Assembly (NCBI GenBank): GCA_027605045.1
Contig: JAQFWX010000018.1
Location: 744,001 to 808,000 of the forward strand
Source of the DNA: Phallus indusiatus
Taxonomy: Eukaryota > Basidiomycota > Agaricomycetes > Phallales > Phallaceae
DNA: 64,000 bases
Direction of reading: 5' to 3'
Under the pieces are notes generated by a model that searched no databases, had not been told where the DNA came from, and saw only the letters and a program-made list of their open reading frames with translations. This document shows, piece after piece, positions 34,910 to 45,907 of this stretch; within the stretch, counting starts at the first letter, position 1; every line of letters begins with the position of its first letter. The position numbers were made by a program, and so were the translations under genes.

Positions 34910-34920
34910 TATATATATAC
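34910..34920 (-). promoter_or_regulatory. TATA box of the GH55 gene
   Basis: Alternating TA tract (GTATATATATA on the minus strand) 62-72 bp before the GH55 start codon. Confidence 0.5.
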
Positions 34921-35124
34921 TAAGTAGCAAAGCGCAGACAAATTCCGACCAGCGTAAGAAAGAATCTAAGAAGATTTCCACGGAAATAGTACCATTAGTG
35001 ACAATAATGACATATAAAATAACTAGTGATTCGGTTTTTGTTGAGGAAACGACTGGAGTTACATAAAAGATTAGTACATTGGGCAATTATGTCTCCATTT
35101 AAGCAATTGTGGCATTCAGTTTTA

Positions 35125-38100
35125 CTAGGAAGCCAGAGGATCGAAACTACTCCAAACGTCCTTGTTCTTCTTTTGGTTCGAGCTTGTACTTTGCCATAGA
35201 TTGGAAGTCCGAGAAGGTGCACTGGGCGACAGGACTGGTGCCAGGGTTGACGTTGACGTGAGTCCTAGAGATGGATTCGAGGTTGCCACTGTTGGACCGG
35301 CTTGCTGGAAAAGGTAATTGGGTTGTGTGGGTGGGGGTGATAACGTTGGGAACATCTGTGAGGAGTGCTGTTGCTGTTGCTGTTGGAAAGGCCGTACTGG
35401 GGGCGTAAATAAAGTGGACCCGGTTGAAATAGCGGGGGCAGTGTAGGCACCAGACGAAGGTCTCAACGGCTTGGACAAGGGACTAGACTCTCGGTGTAAC
35501 CCTATCTGCCCAAGCGTAGGCTGCCTTGAACCAGGCAAATTGAAAGCGGAGGCAGGCGAAGAAGGTGAAGAGTTGCTCTGTTTGCCGGTGGACATCGGTA
35601 AACTATTCGGGCGTTGCTGCAATCCGACAGGCGATATTATCGGTGCAGGAGCTGGTGTAGCTGGTGGCGACTACCGAACCAAAAAGAATCAGAATCATTC
35701 TCTCAAAGAGACTACGTAAAAATCCTCACCTGAGTTGGCGTATCGGATAGAATACTTCCCCAAATATCATCATCCCAGCTATTTTTTGTGCTTTTGCTTT
35801 CCAATGTGGTCGTTTGTCCTCCAGTAGCACCACTAATACCAGTACCACGAGAAACTAGACTTGCGAAATCCACACCGGCGCTAGCAGTCGAAGAAGTCGC
35901 AAAACCATTTGCTGCTCCCGAGCGATCTTCGATACGATGTGAATCCTTGAGATATTGTGCATGCTCCCTTTCCACACGTTCGCCTATCATACATAAACAA
36001 AATCAGAGAAAAGGAGAGAAGAAAAAAGGAGGCTGCAAATATTGAGCCCAATCTACTCACCTAAATTTCTGATAACCATCATGAACCGCTGAAATTGACT
36101 AATCAAAACCAAACAAATGATAAACATGTTTCATCCGCCCCAGAACGAAAATGGAAAAGACATACTCAAGATTGATAACTTGGGGAGCGTAAGAAACCAT
36201 CTCAGAAAGGCAATATCGGATATGACTCACGTGGTCCCATAGACATTGCCCACAGCTGAGGTAAAACCAATGTCGCTACAGCTTCTCTGTCTACCTTCAT
36301 ACCCATAGCTTCTTGAACTGCCAATGTGCCTAACTTTTCGAAATCACCGCCCCCATATCACTTTTCAGAAGAAAAGGTTGCCTCAAATCATTTGTACTTA
36401 CCATAACAGCGGGTTCTATAAGATTCGGTTAATTGGCAGCACATTCGCCAAAAAGAAAACACACGAACCCTTGGAAATGGTAGGGTTAAAATGTTATCTC
36501 TTTATCACCGATGTTGTCACAAAAAATAAACATACCTTGGTGCGAATTTTTGACAGAAGCGGAACAAGTTTTTGAGTCAGACTGGTCTGTGTTGAATGTG
36601 TTTTTGAGCAAGTACAGATAGGTTAAGGAGGTTTAGTCGGAACACATACCTGATCTAAAGTTGGTACCATTCGCAAAAAACATTCCAATGTCTGGACTTT
36701 GACACTCAATATTCGGGTCTTAGTGAAGACAAGCTGATAGAAAGCGAGTTAGGGTGCAATGCAGCTAGACAAAGTACATTTGACCTACTGCTACGCGAGG
36801 AAATAAAACAGTTTGCACTTCTGCATAATCGATAGTGTCACAAAGATGGGGAACGACTTTTAGAGCAGATTCTTGAACCTTTGGGAATTATCTGTCAACA
36901 CCCACGAACAATTCCGTGTAAGGAGACGACCTACCACGGCGTGATCCGATTCAAGCGCATTATACACCAGGGGTAATACATCTTCAAAGTATATAAACAC
37001 CGCGAAACCCAAGAGTAAGAGATAAGAGACTTACGATCCTTAAATGTCAATTTATCTGTCTTTTCTTGCAATAACGTTAGATTGTCCAAGAGTGTCAACA
37101 TGTTTTGAGGTGGATCTTTAACCGAAAATAAAGGTTTGAGACTCGGTAAAACAGCCGATGCGAACAGTAAGGACGACAGAGTTTTGGAGATGTGAAATAC
37201 ATTAGGGAGAATGTGCGGTAAAAGATGGGTATCTTTCATCTACGATTATTGAGCAATACCGAAAGCGAATGGGAACAAAAGTTTGAGCTTACTTCTTCGA
37301 TTAGACTGGGGAGAATCTTTCGCGTACGTAGTCCATCTGAAAAATTGGGTAACACTCCCGTTAGTCCTTTCATGAATGCAATTTTCTCTTCTCTAGTTTT
37401 GGAAGCAAATGTAGACCGATCGAGAAAATTGAGTGTGGATATCGCCAAGGAAGAGAAAAAAGGATATGTGGGTAAGTTAGTCGGTCCTGGTCGCGATTGA
37501 GGATGTCGTGTGATAAGGACTGAAAGTAAATCTAGCATCATAATGATGTTAGGAAAGTGTACCGTCAGAGAAAACAAAACTTGTGCTAACCTCGTAAAGA
37601 AGAATCCATGGCTTCCACCCCTACCAATGGTTTTCCCGCGTTATCTTTCAGTCTGCCCAAATTATTGTGATTTAAGAAGGGAGGTCTTCCTTTACTGTGC
37701 ACAGCATAAATGATGCAGCCGAGCGAATACATGTCTGATGCGGGTATGAGTTGTTCGTCAAGTGCATATTCGGGTGCTTAAAAAACACTATATCAATCTC
37801 GTTTGGACAAATGATGCAAGTAGGAGATAACAAACCCATGTAATCAAAGGAACGCTGTACGTGAGGAATCATACGGGAATCATAAGCTGGAAACTCCCAT
37901 CTGGATGGTGTACCGTCTGGACGAAGAAACGGAATGGTAAGACCCAGCCCGCCGATTTTCCAGTCTCCCTTTTTATAATAGAAATGGGGTCATACTCTTG
38001 GAAAAGAGTTAGAGATGTCGAGAAACTGACCTTTGAGTTTACCAAGATACTCTCAGGACACAAATTGGTATGAACCACTTTTGCGGAATTGTGCAAGAAG

Positions 38101-38876
38101 TCGAGGCCTTTGCATAGTTGAAGAATTCCTTTCTGAATCTATATAGACGACCTGAGTGAGCAACCATTTCATACATGTACAAACAAGAAGAGCCATGCTT
38201 TCTTACTTCAACTTCGTCTAGGTCAACGACTTGCCGTCGGTGGTTTGTAGGAATGGATTGGGAGAGAACTGCTAAGAGAGGCTCGGTGGCGAAAACGAGC
38301 TCCGAACGTGACTCTTCAAGAGGTTCCGCCATTTCTTAAATTGAAAGAGAAAAGGACGAGAGTATCAGCTTTCTGTACTCGGGCGAGTTGTTTGAAGACA
38401 TACCGAGGATAGAAGGATGTCTGAGTCGACCCAAAGCAGTAGCCTTTGCAAGAAATAAGAAAATAAATGACTAGCTGCAATAGCACCAAATAAAACGATC
38501 ATACCTCTGCTTTGAGAACTTCCATAACCTGCTCTCTACTATGCGCGCCGCCGCTTTCAAGCTCTGGAGATCGTTTATCAAACGACCAGACCGAAACACG
38601 CTTATTCGTCGTTTTATGAACGGCTGGCTGGATTTTCCATGGTCCTACATGAAATGTTGGTGTAGGCTCGGTAGTTGATAGAGGGGCTACGGCTGTTGTT
38701 GATGATGATGAAACTGAGGAACTACTCGCTGAGATCGATGCTGAACCAATAACGTAGGACTGGGAGATATTTGTGCGGTTAAATAGAGACGTCGCTGCTG
38801 CAAACATGGATTCTAAGAAGAAATAAAATGAGGTCTAAAGAGAGTGAAATTTAAGCGTATTGAGAAACTGACCCAT
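35125..38876 (-). CDS. SCYL2-type pseudokinase (SCY1-like protein 2)
   Basis: Clathrin-coat-associated pseudokinase family (human SCYL2/CVAK104). Start ATG G at 38873-38876 is a 4-nt coding exon joined to AATCCATGTTTGC. The kinase-like domain has HVGPWKIQPAVHKTTNKRVS, LRHPSIL, then VVHTNLCPESILVN where HRD is replaced by HTN, and DWKIGGLGL where DFG is lost; thus catalysis is unlikely. APEYALDEQLIPASDMYSLG is kept. HEAT-like helices follow (MKGLTGVLPNFSDGLR, LLPHILPNVFHISKTLSSL, VLPLVYNALESDHAVVQESA). The C-terminal third is disordered, rich in S, P and Q, with a Q7 run near 35375 and a final KNKDVWSSFDPLAS resembling adaptor-binding tails. Many introns of about 50 bp. Expected site of action is endosome/trans-Golgi, inferred from the family. 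Confidence 0.87.
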
Positions 38877-39280
38877 GTTTATGTAAAGACGAGGGTATTC
38901 ACTGCGGTCAAGCGGCCAGAGTCAACAACTTGTTCTCTTCGGAAGCAAAATTAGTGTTCCGAGTTTCTCAAAGTTTTCAGTCCAAGAAATGAAAATCTAT
39001 ACGTAGCACTACTTATATAACAACAAATCAATCCAACAATAACTAGCTGTACATGTCTCGTAATTTTTCAACCCCGTAATACATGAAACAAGACACATGT
39101 TAACAGTGGGCTTTACTCGCTCAATCAGAAGAGAGTAAATACAATAAATTAGGTAGCATCGAGATAGCAAGTGCCATGGCAAAAAATCAAAACAAAAGAG
39201 CGAACCAAAATTAGATGTCATAGATCAATTGGTGGCGAACCTCTGCGGACAAAATGGATAGATAGATAGTTCCGTCCGAC
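38877..39280. other. Intergenic: SCYL2 promoter and INO80F-gene 3' UTR
   Basis: AT-rich around 39000-39200, with a 70-codon minus frame of no recognisable character. Nothing else seen. Confidence 0.5.
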
Positions 39281-40816
39281 TCACTCCATAACCTCACTCT
39301 CTCGAAGGCGTACACTGGAAGAATGTTCCCTATCTCTTTCCTTTGCGCGACTATGCTGTTGCTGGGCTTGATCTTGCTGAACATGAGCTGATCGCCGATC
39401 ATCGTATTCATAGTCATAGCCACCCTCGGGACGCCTCGTCGAATGAGCGGTATGTGCTTGATGATGTGAGGGAGCAGAAGGGTGAGGAGGAGCAGGATGA
39501 TAGTCTCTGACATAACTTGTCGTTGATGATCGGCGGGAATGAGAGTGATAAGAACGAGGGTCGGTATAGTCTGTTGGAGGGGATTGAGGGTGTGTGGGGT
39601 GAGTTTCGTACCTCTGATCATATCTTTGTGAATGTTCGTCATATCGTTGGTACGAAGGAGGTTGAGGCTGGGGTTGGGGTGGGGAACGGGGGAAAGAGTA
39701 ACCATTATTATTATGTTGTTCGTCTCTGTTGCGGTCTCTATAGCTGTACTCTCTATCCCGTACTCTCTCCCTCTCCCTTTCCCGATCTCGTTCTCGGTCA
39801 TATTCCCAGCTCCTTTCGTCTGGCGAATATGGATGCGTCGTAGAATTATATCCATTTGAAGACCGATTCGGAGGAGGAGGAGAAGGCGGTGGCGGCGGCG
39901 GTTGATGATGATGGAGAGAAGGAGAGGTTTCCATCTGCGAATGTGAATGTGGAAGGTAAGACCGCATTGGGGGAAGACCTGGTCCTCCTAATTCTCTATC
40001 CCGAAGTTCCCTTGTATGTCGCTCTCTGTCTCTGTCTGCTTCTCTTTGCCTTTCTCTGTCTCTGGCTCTTTCGTGTTCGCGTTCCTGTTCGCGAGAGTAG
40101 GAGTAAGGTGAACGAGAAGAGGGCGGAAAACGAGACGAGGGAGGGAGAGATCGGTACTCGTCGTTTGTATGGGCATTGGAGGATGAGGACACGTCTGGAT
40201 GTGATGTTGTCGAAGTTTGGTGGTGATGATCGTGATAGCGTTGATACGGATCAGGATCCGGGTCTAGCTGCCGTTGGGGATGAACATGGGGATGTGAATG
40301 TGCGTGTGTTGGATGCTGGTGAGCATGATTATTAGTGTGTGGAGAGGTCGGCCTGCTTGATGGGTATTCGCGATGATGGAGAGATGGAGGAAGAGGCTGA
40401 GAGGAGCGAGGAGAGTAAGGTGGATCGTATGGCCGTTGTTCGGGATGGGGAGGTACGGAAGCAGCAGCAGCAGGAGGAGCAGGAGGAGAGACAGCAGTTG
40501 CATTGGAGGCAGGAGGAGGTGGCATGACTGACAAGCGTTCATACAGGATTCTAACAAAGGGTATAAGTAAAATCTGTAGTTTTTTATCTTATTTTATTTG
40601 ATACGCACGCTCTTTCGAGATGAAGCCTTTGGATGTTTTTCTTTGTTTTCAACACTTTGAGATGGAGTCTGTCATTGTCCTGGAAATAGCGGGTTAGTCA
40701 TTCATATGCTGAGAGCCTTTATATGTGATTTTTACAAGTTCAATTTGTTTGACTTTGCGCTTCAAGTCATTGTACTTTTGAATGTATTTGAGGTCATCGG
40801 GAGGAAAGGATGCCAT
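39281..40816 (-). CDS. INO80F-domain protein with long low-complexity tail
   Basis: The first three exons, from 40816, encode MASFPPDDLKYIQKYNDLKR, KVKQIELDNDRLHLKVLKTK, KNIQRLHLERAILYERL, a short coiled coil matching the INO80 complex subunit F (TFPT-like) pattern of basic heptads ending in LERA.LYERL. This would place it in the nuclear INO80 chromatin remodeller; that rests on pattern memory. The fourth exon (about 40540 down to 39281) encodes about 420 residues of extreme composition: P/H/Q/S-rich, then RERER- and DRER-type repeats, proline runs (P6), and Y/H-rich repeats. Both strands are open there because of the repetitive codons; only this frame links to the coiled coil. Such tails vary quickly and may support phase separation, a guess. 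Confidence 0.72.
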
Positions 40817-41031
40817 CTGGGGGTAGGCTGAGAGAAAGAGAGTGCGCACTGGTGGTATTTGTGCTTATGGTGCTCGATTGCGCATAGACAAGTTATAATA
40901 ATAACAATAATAACAATCTTCTGGATCAATTATTTAAGAAGACAATTGTCAGATATGCAAGTGTTGTACATATATAAATATGCAGTCTGTGTATATTTAT
41001 TTATATAACTGATATGTGATCTACAGATCTG

Positions 41032-41054
41032 GTGATGATGATGATGATGATGAT
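41032..41054. repeat. (GAT)n microsatellite
   Basis: About seven to eight GAT units 37-59 bp downstream of the CMC2 stop codon, in its likely 3' UTR. Confidence 0.8.
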
Positions 41055-41090
41055 AGCCTCCGTCCGATTCCCATTGACGAAGCTTCGAAG

Positions 41091-41463
41091 CTATGCACTC
41101 TTGTCCATCTCGAGCTGCCTCCACGCTGCCTCGGTCTTGGCCCGCCGTTCTTTGGACAGTTCAAGATTCTTAGCTGCTCTGTTGGTGCGCTGAATATACA
41201 TCAACAGCAAACCTCAGAAGGACACGCGACCCTTTAGCTATGAATGATGATGAGCTCACCTCCCTCCTCAGGCACATGTTCAGCTCTCTTTTGGGCTCAT
41301 TGCAGGACCCGAAATATCGAGCACCCCACCACTCTGCGTGGCATTGTTCAAGAGCTTGAATAAATTCCTTGCAGACTGCAACGAAGTATGAGCTCACAGG
41401 ATATTCACTTTTACATGAGTGCATGGACCTGCCTAGTCGTTTGTCCGTCAGCTGAGGGTGCAT
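41091..41463 (-). CDS. CMC2: COX assembly mitochondrial protein 2 homologue
   Basis: Small twin-CX9C protein of the mitochondrial intermembrane space, needed for cytochrome oxidase assembly. Exons 41433-41463, 41260-41375 and 41091-41189 total 246 nt, 81 residues. It starts MHPQLTDKRL and has VCKEFIQALEQCH and then FGSCNEPKRELNMCLRRE, giving the paired cysteines (C-x9-C twice) imported by Mia40. The basic helical tail RAAKNLELSKERRAKTEAAW is typical. Intron 1 (41376-41432) begins GCAGGT, not GT; no GT donor nearby restores VCKEF in frame. It works on the same enzyme as COX5 in this window, but the two are 35 kb apart. Confidence 0.88.
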
Positions 41464-41687
41464 CGTCCGAAAAAATTAGACGCCGTTCGCAAGTTCATTC
41501 CAGACACATCCATATTCACTACTCCCAAAAGAAGTCTATTCAATTCATTTCGTTTCATTCATCTTTATTTAAATTACACTGTTTTGAATCGTCAAAGGGT
41601 CATGTCTACTAATAAATCGCAAGTCGTCTAATCAGAGGAACAGCCAGTGTTCCTCACTTCCAGAATAAAAAAAACTCCAACTCGCTC

Positions 41688-42301
41688 TCAGTACGACAAG
41701 GAGGCAGGTGGCGACCAGTCCCTGTTCATAAAGTGCCATTCTATAGGTACAACGCCCTGAGACAACTCGGCGAGCTGAGAAAACGTCGCTGGCGACATAT
41801 CTTCACAACCGGATCAGTCATCTAGCTGCTCTCGGCAAGAATGCACATACCGATCGACCCAGGATCACAAGCTTGGCAGCTGTCTACCGTTTGTGCATAA
41901 ACCGTCTGATTCGTGTCTGTGTTGGTTATATGAACCCACTTTAGACGAAGTGTGAGTCCAGAGCAATAGTACTAAAACAGTCTACTAACCTGTCCACAGT
42001 TATTACCGTTGTGATAAATGTCGATTGAGATGGCAAGCACAAATTCGGAACTCGTATTCCAATGTCCGCAGTTACCTTGACCGGGCTGTTCATGATCAAA
42101 CAATCAGTCAGTGACACGCTGCAAACCTCGATGCAACTGGCATACATAAAACCAAGTCCCTCTCCCGCTATGAGTTATCCTCTTTTGCAGTAAGCCATCA
42201 CTGGCCAGTCGCGTGGGAAGACATCCAATCAGGGGAAGAACAGCAAAGAGCATACAAAGAGGGAACACGAAGCGCAGGAAACAAGTCATCGAGTTCATCA
42301 T
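41688..42301 (-). CDS. Secreted DPBB (RlpA/expansin-like) protein
   Basis: Small secreted protein with a double-psi beta-barrel. Signal peptide (FLRFVFPLCMLFAVLPLIGC), then LLQKR, a Kex2-like site, then the mature domain: HSGRGTWFYPGQGNCGHWNT, VLAISIDIYHNGNNCGQ, WVHITNTDTNQTVYAQTVDS, CQACDPGSI, DMSPATFSQLAELSQGVVPI and EWHFM. The G-x-GTWF...GNCG start and the DSC..C....DMSP..F end are the conserved barrel motifs, including the DS and D-S/P acid positions. Four exons with GT-AG introns. Two further in-frame ATGs follow the first within ten codons, so the exact start may shift slightly. Fungal members are linked to wall contact, plant tissue or protease inhibition; no choice can be made here. 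Confidence 0.83.
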
Positions 42302-44616
42302 AGCTCTACCGGAGGGAGTATTCTCTGTATCTCTGCGTTGTCAAAAGGATTTAACCTGAAGACCTAGAGTTGACTCGGGGCTGTGGATGCGTTTTCCCCT
42401 CCTACTTCGTTCGTCTTTATATCTTTCGCATTCTATTCTATTCATTCATTTCTAACTACGCGGCGTATGCTTATTTATGTTTGTACTTGAGAAAAATCAC
42501 AACGTTTATATTGAAAGTCCCATCCTTCGTGTTTTATGTGGCATAAAGTTACAACCGGCGTTTCTGCTGTTATATAGGCCATTGAACCTCTGTCCATTCA
42601 ATTTGAGTTTCCCTCGTTGTGCGTATGCTTTTTTGCACTTTGGTCGTATCCGCCTTTGAATTGGACATATTTATTCGCTGCATCATTCAGTGCGCCGCGG
42701 CACGGGCTTCTGGGTCGACATGCTCGCAAGCGTCTCCCACTAGTGATACTCGTGGTGCGCGTGTGAGCGAGCGAGAAGAAAATTAACTGAAGAAATAATA
42801 AAAACGTGCACACTACTTAAAGGCGTTCATAATGACAGTAACCAAACGTGATTTCCATCGAGGACGTCGTGCTTATTGTCTATCAAGCACCGTTAGCGCG
42901 ATGAAAAAGCTAATGAACAAGGAATTCTAAAAGGCTACAACGTGACATGCATGACAGGCGAAGTTGTGCAACAGCTCTAGAACACCTCACACGTTTACCG
43001 AAAGCTTCTCCACATTCAGTGCAGAACACCCCGCCGGGGTTCGGTTGTCAATATCCTCCTAAGCGACCAATTAATCAACCTTCAGCTGCTGTTCATACCG
43101 ACTCGGGCGGGGCTCTTTTGGCCACTTTCGGATGATTCCACAAAAAATGAAATTCTACGTAAGATTAAAAGCCATATATGCGCTCGGATTTCATAAAATG
43201 CCGGTGATAGTGACGGCTCATTGCCTTTTTATATCACTCCGAATTCACTGCTAGTCAACGTGCCCAGTTCCCTCTTCTTCAAATGCCAAGTATATTGATT
43301 CGAGCCTTGAGATATTAGAAAGCTTTGTTCTGTGTGAATATCCTTCAATGATGTAATTGGGAGAAATAGCAAGTGCAAATCAATCTTCTCCCGATTTTTC
43401 CTCTTTTATGAAAGAAGACATAATAAAAATCACGAGATGGCTTGTTTCCATGCAAGAATAGCGTTAGGGCTACGTTCCTAAAGGGTAAGATACGAAGAGG
43501 CTATTATCGGGTGCCATTCAGCCCAGAAGCCCAGAAATTGTTTGGTGAGGCAGTGACAAAGTTTCGTTCCAGACATAGATTATTATCTCTCAATACAAAA
43601 CTTTCTTTCCGGTATCAAGCGAGTTTAATATTTTACTGATACCGTTTACCCTTCTATTACCAAAATTTTCCTTCTCAACCTGCGTATTTATGTGGGCGTC
43701 ATTGTATATCTACATTCTGAATTAGATACATGTTACAAAATGTATACTAACGAGTCAAATGATTATGGAATTTACAAAGAATCAGAGGATAGAATTAACA
43801 AATAAACGTATAATTTGAGGGAAAAAGAATTGCAGTGCCACGATGGCGTTACGGGACATATGAATGCAAAATGAGTTTGAAAGTATATGTACAGAAGAAA
43901 GTTCAAAAATCCAGACGTGTCACGGTTGAACATACCATGATGATTTGTGACGAACGGCCATTCATGCAATTATGTACAATTTGGGGCACAACGGGCGACA
44001 ATTGCAAAAGCCGGGGATATGCCTCTTTCCTCTTCGTCACGGTAATCGGTACAAGCTCTGAATGGGGGACGGCAGCTGCAGTGGGTCATATCCCTCCGTA
44101 ATACTATGCGACTCGATCCTATAATGAAACACAGTAAGGCTCGACTCATGACCACAGGACAGATGGTTTGCATCTCTGAGGATAGCGATACGACATGTAC
44201 AGTGGTAAGGTGCTGGGGAAAGACTTCTGGCAAGTGGGGATGTAAAGACTGAAGACTGGTCCACTACCGTCGATTCTTGGGGGGAGGCTGAAGGGTCTTA
44301 CTGGCTTCTGAAAGGGCACGTCGCACAATCCAGGTTGATGGAATTTTGCAAAGTCCATTAACTTTGCAAGATAATTCGCCTTTTTGATTGCAGATAAATG
44401 GACGTTATATTTTTTGGATACCATCTGCAAGAATGGTTGATATACGGAGAAGCTCTTGTGTCACTCAAACTGGTACGGATCACGATCTTAGAACCACTTT
44501 TATTTATTTCATACTAGGGGACAAGGACATTAAACAAATACAGCCAGAAAGGAATTTGCTAGTCGACTAGACAATATACGTGTTAGCTCTTGACTCAAAC
44601 TGGTAGAAAAGACTAC
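42302..44616. other. 2.3 kb without a recognisable gene
   Basis: Longest gene-poor stretch in the window. Frames of 60-94 codons occur on both strands (for example 42947-43135 plus, 43835-44101 plus, 44146-44430 minus), but they overlap and have no motif, signal peptide or protein-like bias. No tandem repeat, terminal repeat or RNA gene was seen by eye. Either long promoters for the flanking secreted-protein genes, a decayed gene, or a non-coding RNA. Confidence 0.45.
42415..42422 (-). promoter_or_regulatory. TATA-like box of the DPBB gene
   Basis: ATATAAAG on the minus strand about 115 bp before the DPBB start codon. Confidence 0.4.
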
Positions 44617-45225
44617 TCAACGGCGTATTAACTCCCACAATTGATTGCTGCTGTTACTTGGAGGCTCGGCTGTAATCTGGATTCCATCATATTAGAGGGA
44701 GGGCCCAAGAAGCTTGAAGAAATAAACATACAGGGGAATATGTGTCCACTCCTTCATTCCACATTGTGAGGAACACATTAGAGGTGTTGATTCTGAAACA
44801 ACATTTGAGAAGTTGAGTTGCTTCCTCTTGAGCGGTCAAGTCACCTACGTAAATAATCCATTTTGAGCAGGCTCTATGGTCCAGTCAACAAGGCCTGCCG
44901 CACCGAGGTGAGCGGCAAGATTGATAGGCTGGGCGTGTGAATAGATCAAACCCCCAGGGGCGGTGAGCGGCTGTAGAATCCCGAACTGCACCCAAGGGAT
45001 CTGGAAATTATTACCTTGGGTGTTATTAACGACCCACTATTATATGGTTAGCTATCGATGTGAAAGATGGCAAAGAGCATTGGTCTTCACCCAGCCATAT
45101 ACATCTGGAGGACCAGGAAGTCCAATAATTGGAGCATCTTCAGTCTGAAAACGGGTTTGACCCACGGTGAGGAAAGTATTGGTGGGGTTGTTCTTGATTG
45201 CGTAGACTCCAGATGCAAGAGACAT
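44617..45225 (-). CDS. Possible I66-type protease inhibitor / beta-trefoil protein
   Basis: About 147 residues in four exons. The start MSLASGVYAIKNNPTNTFLT, a centre with NNFQIPWVQFG..., VDWTIEPAQNG, and the end SNQLWELIRR resemble basidiomycete peptidase inhibitor I66 and ricin-B-like beta-trefoils, which have this length, begin with SLxSGxYxI and end with NQLW. There is no signal peptide, as in those intracellular mushroom inhibitors. Joins: exon 1 ends after GGC TGG before a GTGAAG donor, and the second exon starts TGG GTC GTT. The stop TGA is at 44617-44619. Most such proteins defend fruiting bodies against proteases of grazers, but whether this one inhibits anything cannot be told; residue-level likeness is weak. 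Confidence 0.6.
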
Positions 45226-45286
45226 GGGAAGGACGTTTGAAACTAGTAAGAGAGGGTGCGGATCCGAAACAATTCCTTGGGACCTC

Positions 45287-45293
45287 TTTTTAT
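45287..45293 (-). promoter_or_regulatory. TATA box of the I66-like gene
   Basis: TATAAAA on the minus strand, 62-68 bp upstream of the start codon at 45225. Confidence 0.55.
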
Positions 45294-45860
45294 ATTCCTG
45301 ACATACTTATTCAAGCGAAATAGCCTAAGATGTTGTACGGAAGGAGGAACGTTGGAATACTCAAGTACTCAAGCTCAAGTTTGACATCAGTCTATTTGGG
45401 GCTATGGTACTACCGGTGTGCGACAGGCTCCTTTGGCAACAACTTCGCTGTCTTTGCCAAAAGCTAGTGCCAACTGCCATCGTGTCATTTAGTTACTTCC
45501 AGTGGCAACCTTCGGAAGACATAACCCACTTATCTTCTGAAGCTCCTTGAGGAAATAATTTGCCAACGAATGATGTAGGCTCAATCGATGGGACTCCAGC
45601 TGTCATGGACTTCCGTTCCTAACACTCTCTTGACCTTCGTGGCTTCTAGCTCTGCTAAATTTTTCTGACAGGAACTCGTGATGATGACATTTTTGCCAAT
45701 CTGTGTTTTGAGAAAAGACGTCTTTGAAAGGGATAGAAGAAAAACGACAAAGGTGTCATTCGGAAGTAGTTTGCCAAAGCTGTGAAGCTCGTATTCGGTA
45801 CTTGCAACTACCGATGGTGAAACTATTCTCCAATCGAAGAACTACCACCACAAAGTGAGG

Positions 45861-45867
45861 ATAAATA
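45861..45867 (+). promoter_or_regulatory. TATA-like box of the small secreted protein gene
   Basis: ATAAATA, 41-47 bp before the start codon at 45908. Confidence 0.4.
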
Positions 45868-45907
45868 CACACATAATGTATCCTTTATACGGTCACCCTC
45901 AGGCGAA

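Larger units (their letters stand above)
45226..45907. other. Divergent intergenic region between two accessory genes
   Basis: Separates the I66-like gene (-) and the small secreted protein (+). It holds one TATA-like box for each. No open frame above 60 codons on either strand. Confidence 0.5.

Noticed and set aside
39517..40527. Several long plus-strand frames opposite the INO80F-domain gene
   Set aside because: They arise from repetitive codons of the minus-strand tail, have no start context or splice logic, and read as arginine/leucine-rich noise.
41016..41612. Plus-strand frames over CMC2
   Set aside because: Antisense of the Cmc2 exons and the GAT repeat; the twin-CX9C pattern is on the minus strand.
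43835..44430. Plus and minus frames of 88-94 codons
   Set aside because: They overlap antisense to each other and neither has a signal peptide or known motif.
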